In this document: positions 58,549 to 64,000 of the stretch, in pieces | Layout of the letters: every line of letters starts with the position of its first letter | Position numbering within the stretch: the first letter of the stretch is position 1 | Source: Candidatus Woesearchaeota archaeon | Lineage (GTDB): Archaea; Nanobdellota; Nanobdellia; Woesearchaeales; JAHWIC01 | Direction of reading: 5' to 3' | DNA: 64,000 bases | Assembly: GCA_019322485.1 (NCBI GenBank) | Contig: JAHWIK010000002.1 | Span: 123,487-187,486, forward strand | Position numbers and translations under genes: made by a program | The notes under the pieces: model-generated | The model's database searches: none | The model's input: the letters and a program-made list of their open reading frames with translations, nothing else | Told to the model about the DNA's origin: nothing

Positions 58549-59526
58549 TTACTTCTTCAAATCCAGATTAATGTAATTAATTGGTGGAGCCTCTTTTGGC
58601 ACATTCTTCCTGCCCCTTATAGCATGATTAAACCTGATAAGCCTTTTAGATGGCCCTGCAATAGAGCCTTTAACGAGAATATATGGGTTCTTTATGACTC
58701 CATATCTTATAAATCCGTTTTTTGTGCTCATTTCTTCTGGGTTTGTGCCTATCTTAAGCAGCCATTTATTATATTCTGTTCTCTGGTGGAAGCCCATCTG
58801 CCCGGCATGAGCAACTCTCCACATTACATGTCCTTGGGCAATCCACCCCCCTAGGCTGCCAACCCTTCTCACACCTTTCTCTGATTTATGATGCTTCAAA
58901 CCAACACCAAACCTCTTTACAGGACCCTGGTAACCCTTTCCTTTGGTTACAGCATGAATATCAATTTGCTGCCCTTCTTGGAACACATCACCAACCTTTA
59001 TTTCCTTGCCAAGATTCTCCCTGGCCCACTTTAGCTTTTCTTCCTTTGAACCTCCCAATGCAAGTTCAAAGAATTCTGGTTTCTTTTTGCCTATTGTAGT
59101 TAGTTTTGGATTTGTGTATGCAGTGACCTTGATATCATCAAAATCTTTTATATCATCAACATTCTTTTTGATTTTTTTTGGTAATGTTATTTTTCTTTCT
59201 AACTCCTTATCAAGTTTGTCAGAAAAAACCTCAGAAACAGCCTTTAACCCCTTTATTGTGTTTTTGTAGAATTTGATAGAAGAAATCTTTATTGGGGGGC
59301 ACTCAATGATTGTCACGGGATATGTAATCTCTTCCCCTTTTGTTAGCGCCTTTGGTCTGTTGTCAGTGACTGCAACATGAGTCATCCCTACCTTGTAACC
59401 AGCGAACTCTAAAGGCTTTGCTTCTTTTGAAGAAATCTTAGACCTTACTCTAGCATAAACTCGTTTGGCCCTCTTTCTAGGCCAAAACTGCAAACTTCCG
59501 TGATGTGGATTACTTGCTTTTGGCAT
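58549..59526 (-). CDS. rpl3: Ribosomal protein uL3
   Basis: This 325-aa protein is archaeal uL3, an early-assembly large-subunit protein. It has HHGSLQFWPRKRAKRVYARVRS, FAGYKVGMTHVAV, the tip GKGYQGPVKRFGVGLKHHKSEKGVRRVGSLG and AHAGQMGFHQRTEYNKWLLKIG. It is the first gene of the ribosomal super-operon; a long leader with three perfect hairpins precedes it. A GAGGTGA motif lies about 23 nt before this ATG, unusually far, so the exact start deserves caution. Confidence 0.95.
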   Translation of the reverse strand: MPKASNPHHGSLQFWPRKRAKRVYARVRSKISSKEAKPLEFAGYKVGMTHVAVTDNRPKALTKGEEITYPVTIIECPPIKISSIKFYKNTIKGLKAVSEVFSDKLDKELERKITLPKKIKKNVDDIKDFDDIKVTAYTNPKLTTIGKKKPEFFELALGGSKEEKLKWARENLGKEIKVGDVFQEGQQIDIHAVTKGKGYQGPVKRFGVGLKHHKSEKGVRRVGSLGGWIAQGHVMWRVAHAGQMGFHQRTEYNKWLLKIGTNPEEMSTKNGFIRYGVIKNPYILVKGSIAGPSKRLIRFNHAIRGRKNVPKEAPPINYINLDLKK

Positions 59527-59758
59527 TTGCGTTTATGTGTTGCTTCCTTCACCTCTAAATTAGATAAGACCACCTTATCTCATTGAAGTTGAAATGCAAA
59601 CAGCCTTTTGTTGAAGCCTTGTATAGAACCCAGTAACTTTTGTACTGAAAAGACTTCTTTTCAGGCTCAATATTGTTTACTTTTTGTATTTGAATCCAAT
59701 TCAAATACCACTCGCCTGTGGAATAAATGACTCTTTATAAAGATTACTGTTTATTGCC
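59527..59758 (-). promoter_or_regulatory. Promoter and structured leader of the ribosomal super-operon
   Basis: On the minus strand a TATA-like CTTTATAAAG at 59733-59742 places the start near 59711, giving a leader of about 185 nt before uL3. The leader holds three perfect inverted repeats: 10 bp with a 3-nt loop at 59686-59708 (at the very 5' end), 8 bp with a 4-nt loop at 59645-59664 (CTGAAAAG/CTTTTCAG), and 7 bp with a 5-nt loop at 59562-59580. This arrangement fits autogenous control by a ribosomal protein, which is inference. Confidence 0.55.
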
Positions 59759-61318
59759 TTATTCTGTTTCTTTCTTCAATTTCTCCCTGTATTTTCTTCT
59801 CATTTCTTTCTGTTCTTCTGTTAATTGCGGCCTTTTTGGCTTTTCTGCCTTTTCTCTTGCCCCAACTTTTCGTTTTGCATAATTAACAGGATTCTTTATC
59901 TTTTGGCACAGGTTATCTGGTTTACAGCATCCAATGTCTTTGTAATACATCTTGTTTGCACAGTTTGGCGGCAATATTCTCTTTTTTTGTTGTTTATGGT
60001 ATCTTAACTGCCCTACTAACAATACCTCTCTTAATGGTTCCTGGTTTTTCTTGTTCCAATCCTTTAACAAAGCCTCAATCTTGTCATGATCCCAGCCAAC
60101 ACAGGTTAGGAAATTTACTAAAGTGAATAATGACCTCTTTCTTCCATCCTCTATTCCGTTTAGGATTTTTTTAATACATGGAGGAAAATGCTCAACAGGC
60201 AAAGCTGACTTGGGCATCTCATATTCTTTCTTTAGGCTTATCTCCTCTGTTTCTTCATCTGGAGCAAATGCCAAAGCAGCGTTAAGCAGCCCTGCACCTT
60301 CCCCCTGCTTTACATTTTCCTTGTCTAAGAATCGATGTTTTGAGACTTTTACATTATCTGGATTTGCAAATTCCCTCTTGAAGTTAAGAATTTTTTCAGG
60401 ATTAAAAACCATAGAGGCTAAGCCAGATTTTTCATGCAATGAATAAGGCATCCTGTAAAGATGTCTTGACGAAATCAAGATAGTATCTATATCAATAAGT
60501 GTAGCTACATTGAAAATCTTCATATGGTCTGGATTATTGCACCCGCAAGTTCTTTTTGTAAAAGAACCCTTCTTTACCTTGCCGCTGTAATGCTGCTCAT
60601 TCATAAATTCTACGTCATCACTTCCTACAATCATTTCTTCATGAGTTTGTTTTGTTTCTGTCACCTTCTTTTTGCAGTTCTTGCATTCCCAGATTGTCAG
60701 CTCTTCTGTGCTCTTTCCAAGCTGTTTGCTTAATTCCTCTATGTTAAGCTTGAACCTGTTTCCAAAAATAAAATGATTTGGCTCAACAATTATGTAGTTC
60801 CTCCCTATGAAATCCAGAAGATAAAGCGCAATCTTTCTTGCAGCCTCAGGAAACAGGCTCCTTGTTTCACGGCCACCTATAGCATCTGGGAAAACCTCAA
60901 ATGGAACACCGATGTGGAATCCTTTATTTCCAGAAAACTTCAGCGAGATTGAGCTTATTCCGTTTTCTTTTAGGGCTTTTATTATAAGCCAGGCAGTTAT
61001 CTGCCCCAGCCCCCAGTATGGGCAGTCAATATCCAGTACCAAATCCCAGCCATTTCTCAGGTCTTCTATCTCTTTTCTCCGCATATTTGGGTCTAATCTT
61101 AAAGGATTAGTCCATAATTCTTCAGAAGCATGAAAAGAAGTAGCACCTTGTTTTGCTAGTTCTATAATATCTGCAGGATAATTCAATGTGTCAGGCCTTT
61201 TACCAAAACCTTTGTCACCAAATTTTACAGCAACCTCTCTGTCTTTTGCATTATTGACTATCTCTTTCTGTATATCCTCTCTTTTGTAATACCTTAAAGT
61301 TGTAGATAAGCCTATCAT
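59759..61318 (-). CDS. Single-chain DNA primase (PriS-PriL fusion)
   Basis: This 519-aa protein unites both archaeal primase subunits. Residues about 1-340 are the PriS-type catalytic domain: the metal-binding Asp-96/Asp-98 in LVLDIDCP, SGNKGFHI (129-136), a Cys cluster (ECKNCKK and CGCNNPDHM) that may bind zinc, and SSRHLYRMPYSLHEKSGLAS. Residues about 375-480 are the PriL C-terminal Fe-S domain with Cys ligands in FPPC, LPPNC, GCC and LC. Fusions like this are known from Nanoarchaeum and other DPANN archaea. It lies downstream of nothing on its strand; the promoter is in the 48-bp gap to the CheD-like gene. Confidence 0.93.
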   Translation of the reverse strand: MIGLSTTLRYYKREDIQKEIVNNAKDREVAVKFGDKGFGKRPDTLNYPADIIELAKQGATSFHASEELWTNPLRLDPNMRRKEIEDLRNGWDLVLDIDCPYWGLGQITAWLIIKALKENGISSISLKFSGNKGFHIGVPFEVFPDAIGGRETRSLFPEAARKIALYLLDFIGRNYIIVEPNHFIFGNRFKLNIEELSKQLGKSTEELTIWECKNCKKKVTETKQTHEEMIVGSDDVEFMNEQHYSGKVKKGSFTKRTCGCNNPDHMKIFNVATLIDIDTILISSRHLYRMPYSLHEKSGLASMVFNPEKILNFKREFANPDNVKVSKHRFLDKENVKQGEGAGLLNAALAFAPDEETEEISLKKEYEMPKSALPVEHFPPCIKKILNGIEDGRKRSLFTLVNFLTCVGWDHDKIEALLKDWNKKNQEPLREVLLVGQLRYHKQQKKRILPPNCANKMYYKDIGCCKPDNLCQKIKNPVNYAKRKVGAREKAEKPKRPQLTEEQKEMRRKYREKLKKETE

Positions 61319-61374
61319 TTAACCCCTAATAAGAGAATCTTTTTAATATTTATAACATTTTCTTTGTGTTGATA

Positions 61375-61836
61375 ATGGCAACAGACACTTTTAAAATCTT
61401 AGACACTTACGGAAACCCAGATGTTATTGTAAACGGGTTGGTATATCCTGATGGCTATTTTGTAACTAAAGACCCAGTTGTTGCTGGAACTCTACATGTA
61501 ACCTTGTGCCTTGCTTTAAGCTTAATGGATCGCGAACAAGGCATTTTCTCTTTAGCACACATACTTTGGGGAGGAGCTTCTAGGATTTCTGGAGAAAGAG
61601 CAGTTGATATCCTTGTTGAGGAAATTGAAAAGCTTGGTGGAAAAAGAAGCAATCTTGAGGCGTATCTTGCAGGAGAGATAAACAGGGGACCCCCTCTAGA
61701 CAATGCTAATCTCGTAAAGAAAAGTCTTGCTATGTATGACATCCCAATTTTAGGAGAAGACCTTGGAGGAATAGACCCAAGGAACGTTTACTTGCATGTT
61801 CCTGAAGGAAAGATAGAAGTTTATAGATTAAAGTGA
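61375..61836 (+). CDS. CheD-like glutamine deamidase homologue
   Basis: This 153-aa protein matches the CheD fold. Thr-39, Cys-45 (VTLCLALSLMD) and His-62 (SLAHILWG) have the same spacing (6 and 17 residues) as the catalytic Thr/Cys/His of Thermotoga CheD as I recall them, and the C-terminal half has EEIEKLGGKRSNLEAYLAGE, then YDIPILGEDLGGIDPRNVYLHVPEGKIEVYR, as in CheD. Classical CheD deamidates chemoreceptors, but no chemotaxis gene is visible here, so the substrate is unknown. I chose the ATG at 61375; a TATA-like TTTATAAC lies about 25 nt upstream. It overlaps the next gene by one base. Confidence 0.8.
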   Translation: MATDTFKILDTYGNPDVIVNGLVYPDGYFVTKDPVVAGTLHVTLCLALSLMDREQGIFSLAHILWGGASRISGERAVDILVEEIEKLGGKRSNLEAYLAGEINRGPPLDNANLVKKSLAMYDIPILGEDLGGIDPRNVYLHVPEGKIEVYRLK

Positions 61837-62189
61837 TGAACAATACAGAAGAAATAAAAAAAGAAATAGAGAAATTAAAGAACTCTGATAATATAATAAT
61901 GGTAGAAGGAATAAAAGACAAAAGAGCATTAAATCATTTAGGATTGAAAAATATCGTAACACTAAGCAGAAAGCCAATATTCTCAATTATTGAAGAATTA
62001 TCAAAGAAAAATAAAAAAATAACAATTCTAACTGATTTTGACAAAAAAGGAAAAGAATTGTATGGGAAACTTAATTCTGGCCTGCAAAAGCTTGGCGTTA
62101 AAGTTGATAATCACTTTAGGGAATTCTTGCAGAAAAATACCCGGGTTAGCCACATAGAAGGATTAGTAAGCTATTTAAATAAAATTTAA
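61836..62189 (+). CDS. Toprim-domain protein
   Basis: This 117-aa protein is one Toprim domain: the Glu motif MVEGIKDKRAL (about residues 23-33) and the Asp pair in LTDFDKKG (about 67-74) fit the metal-binding core shared by primases, topoisomerases and small Toprim nucleases such as RNase M5. The family looks like the archaeal small-Toprim group; the activity is not known to me. The ATG overlaps the CheD-like stop as TGATG, so the two are coupled. Alternatively GTG at 61833 adds one residue. Confidence 0.82.
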   Translation: MNNTEEIKKEIEKLKNSDNIIMVEGIKDKRALNHLGLKNIVTLSRKPIFSIIEELSKKNKKITILTDFDKKGKELYGKLNSGLQKLGVKVDNHFREFLQKNTRVSHIEGLVSYLNKI

Positions 62190-62201
62190 TTATAATTTAC
62201 T

Positions 62202-63062
62202 ATGTCATTCGCTAATCAATTCAAAACACTGATGCTTCTTGCAGCACTTACTGGTATATTCTTATGGATTGGCAGCTTTTGGGGTACTAATGGGCTGACA
62301 ATCGCGATAATATTTGCAGTTGTCATGAACTTTGGCTCTTACTGGTATTCTGACAAATTAGTATTAGCAATTTACCGTGCAAAACCAGTTACAGAAGCAG
62401 AAGCTCCCAAGCTGCATAAGATAGTGCGTGATATTGCGCACTTAGCTAATATTCCAATGCCCAAGGTATATATTGTACCCAGCCACAACCCAAATGCATT
62501 CGCAACAGGCAGAAACCCGAAACATGCAGCAGTTGCAGCTACTGTTGGGATTATGAAACTGCTTAATGAAGAAGAGCTAAAAGGAGTTATGGCTCATGAA
62601 ATCTCACATATAAGAAACAGAGACACCCTGATACAGGCAGTTGCAGCAACAATTGCCGGTGTTATAAGCTATGTTGCAATGATGGCACGCTGGGCAGCAA
62701 TCTTTGGCGGTTATGGCGGAAGAGGCAGGGACAGGGGCGGCTCTGGTTTAGAGTTTTTAGTTTTAGCAATACTCACACCAATCCTGGCAACAATCATACG
62801 ATTAGCAATTTCTAGAAGCAGGGAGTATTTAGCAGATGAATCAGCAGCTAAATTATTGCATAATGGCTTTGGACTTGCTGATGCTCTTAACAAACTAGAA
62901 ACAGGAATACATCATGCACCTTTAAGGCCAAGCTCAACAACAGAAACAACTGCACATTTAATGATAGCAAACCCGTTCAGGGGCCATGGTTTGTTTGTGT
63001 TATTCTCAACACACCCGCCGATTAAAGAAAGGGTTAAGAAATTAAGGTCAGGAAGTTTCTGA
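62202..63062 (+). CDS. htpX: HtpX-like M48 membrane metalloprotease
   Basis: This 286-aa zinc protease belongs to the HtpX (M48) family, which degrades damaged membrane proteins. Two N-terminal transmembrane helices (about 9-25 and 31-48) come before the catalytic part; zinc ligands His-132 and His-136 with Glu-133 lie in MAHEISHIRNRD, and the third ligand in SREYLADESAA. More hydrophobic helices (about 143-160 and 184-205) follow. It is 12 bp downstream of the Toprim gene. Its last 15 bp overlap the 3' end of hef on the other strand. Confidence 0.95.
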   Translation: MSFANQFKTLMLLAALTGIFLWIGSFWGTNGLTIAIIFAVVMNFGSYWYSDKLVLAIYRAKPVTEAEAPKLHKIVRDIAHLANIPMPKVYIVPSHNPNAFATGRNPKHAAVAATVGIMKLLNEEELKGVMAHEISHIRNRDTLIQAVAATIAGVISYVAMMARWAAIFGGYGGRGRDRGGSGLEFLVLAILTPILATIIRLAISRSREYLADESAAKLLHNGFGLADALNKLETGIHHAPLRPSSTTETTAHLMIANPFRGHGLFVLFSTHPPIKERVKKLRSGSF

Positions 63063-64000
63063 ATAATCAGAATCAACAACATCCTTTATCTGCTTGGCTT
63101 TTTTAGGGCCAATCTTCTCGACTTTCTGCAGTTCTTCTACATCAGCATTAACAATATTCTTAACACTTCCAAGTGCCTTCAACAAAGGCTTTGCAAGTGT
63201 TGCGCCAACGCCAGGCAAAGCAGAAATAATATACTCCTGCATGTTTTTCATACTAAAAGCACGCTTCTCACCGTGCAGAGTATAGTCTTTTCCAGTAACC
63301 TCTTGCTCACGCTTAGCGATTATTTGGAGCAAAGCAGCAGTTTCTTTTGCATTGCGGCTGTGCAGAATAGGAATTCCATAGCTTACTGCGATTGTAGCTA
63401 ACATTCCCCTGATTGCATTTGCATGAACATTCCTAACAGAATAAATATCATCAATACCTTCAATCAAAACAACAGGCCTTTCAAAATTCCTCCTAAGCTC
63501 TTTTATCTGCTGCAAAAGCCTTCCGTCAATAATAGAATTAACAAAATCCTCTGTTGTCTTGACCTCGACCCCGCACCTGCTGCTTACAAGATAATCAGCA
63601 TTCTCAAGCTTCTCCAGCTTTAAATCAGCACCCAGCTCAACAAGCTCTTTTATTGTTCCAGACCCCTTTTCACGATAATCAGCAAAAATCTTTATTTTAT
63701 CCTCATCAGCTTTATACTTGTCAAGGCTATGGTCTTTTTTCCTTTTCAATTCAAAAGAAACCTTTTTGCGTAAATTATCCAGATTACGATACATCCTTTT
63801 TTGCTTGTGATGAGCACTCCAGCGATAGCCTTCATCACGAGTTCCTTCTGTCATTAAGACAGTAACTCGTCCCTTCTCTAAGCGACCTGTTCTCCCCTTT
63901 CGCTGTATTGTGCGGATTGCAGATGGAACAGGCTCAAAAAAGATAACAAAATCAACCTTAGGAATATCAAGCCCTTCCTCTCCAATAGATGTTGCGACTA
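63048..64000 (-). CDS. hef: Hef helicase-nuclease, C-terminal part (runs off window)
   Basis: The reading frame continues upstream of the 63854 ATG to the window edge without a stop, and the extra part carries superfamily 2 helicase motifs V and VI (VATSIGEEGLDIPKVDFVIF, then QRKGRTGRLEKGR). So this is the C-terminal 317 residues of Hef/Mph1-type protein, which restarts stalled forks. After the helicase comes an ERCC4/XPF nuclease (FADYREKGSG, then GVEVKTTEDFVNSIIDGRL) and tandem helix-hairpin-helix (LPGVGATLAKPLLKALGS, EKIGPKKAKQI). The usual nuclease motif ERK reads EVK here. The start lies outside the window. Confidence 0.92.
   Translation of the reverse strand, partial: VATSIGEEGLDIPKVDFVIFFEPVPSAIRTIQRKGRTGRLEKGRVTVLMTEGTRDEGYRWSAHHKQKRMYRNLDNLRKKVSFELKRKKDHSLDKYKADEDKIKIFADYREKGSGTIKELVELGADLKLEKLENADYLVSSRCGVEVKTTEDFVNSIIDGRLLQQIKELRRNFERPVVLIEGIDDIYSVRNVHANAIRGMLATIAVSYGIPILHSRNAKETAALLQIIAKREQEVTGKDYTLHGEKRAFSMKNMQEYIISALPGVGATLAKPLLKALGSVKNIVNADVEELQKVEKIGPKKAKQIKDVVDSDYSETS

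Noticed and set aside
1..64000. tRNA, rRNA and insertion sequences
   Set aside because: Spacers were read for TpsiC-arm-like GGTTCRAATCC strings, rRNA blocks, transposase-like frames and terminal repeats; none was convincing. A tRNAscan-SE run would be decisive for tRNAs.

Overview
This window is a compact, AT-rich archaeal chromosome segment. The evidence is archaeal-type information genes (Hjc, EndA, FEN1 with a PIP box, RfcS, PAN, pelota, eL14/eL19/eL32/eL34/eS4, RNase P Rpp29, Hef), leaderless promoters with TATA boxes about 25-28 nt before the ATG, and the archaeal S10/spc ribosomal super-operon. A single-polypeptide primase (PriS catalytic core fused to the PriL Fe-S domain) and the KKAQG-type N-terminal signal point to a DPANN lineage, probably Woesearchaeota-like; that placement is inference. 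Unlike the most reduced DPANN genomes, it carries a nearly complete aromatic amino-acid pathway and an acetate/acetyl-CoA locus. I found no rRNA, tRNA, insertion sequence or CRISPR array, and no gene-free stretch over 300 bp.

Layout. 1-2 kb: Cys-rich lipoprotein, TrmB-family regulator, small membrane coiled-coil protein. 2-7 kb: nucleic-acid processing (hjc, rnz, endA, a winged-helix/nuclease-like protein, fen, Trm5-like methyltransferase) and a candidate C/D-box sRNA. 7-13.3 kb: protein turnover (PAN ATPase, two M29-type peptidases, an M24 peptidase, an M16 peptidase). 13.3-16.7 kb: TyrRS, a solo Cas4-like nuclease, a PRC-barrel protein, RfcS. 16.7-23.3 kb: a five-gene cell-envelope cluster of unknown function (a protein with a pilin-like signal, an 805-aa polytopic protein with a large ectodomain, three paralogous lipoproteins). 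23.4-31.1 kb: pelota, then ackA, acs, an OFA-family transporter and pta, and a second TrmB-type regulator behind a structured leader. 31.3-44.2 kb: one long operon, tktN-tktC-aroF-aroB-aroDE-aroA-aroC-tyrA-pheA-pheS-small membrane protein-pheT. 44.2-59.5 kb (minus strand): ribosomal super-operon from uL3 to eL14 with secY and an EMC3/DUF106 gene. 59.7-64 kb: fused primase, a CheD-like deamidase, a Toprim protein, HtpX, and the C-terminal part of Hef running off the window edge.

How the genes work together. The split transketolase makes erythrose-4-phosphate for DAHP synthase; the aro genes carry this to chorismate, tyrA and pheA lead to Tyr and Phe, and PheRS in the same operon charges tRNA-Phe. 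Shikimate kinase and chorismate mutase are not in the cluster. Acs/AckA/Pta interconvert acetate, acetyl-phosphate and acetyl-CoA. PAN plus the peptidases form a route from unfolded proteins to amino acids. The least understood unit is the envelope cluster, in which the same two-part ectodomain plan appears in all three lipoproteins and, in degenerate form, in the big membrane protein.

Several short elements look functional: tandem palindromes before the Trm5-like gene, a pseudoknot-capable leader before trmB2, overlapping inverted repeats just upstream of the tkt-aro TATA box, alternative hairpins around the aroC Shine-Dalgarno, three perfect hairpins in the uL3 leader, and a hairpin repeat shared by two convergent gene junctions. 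These were found by eye and no folding or database search was run.
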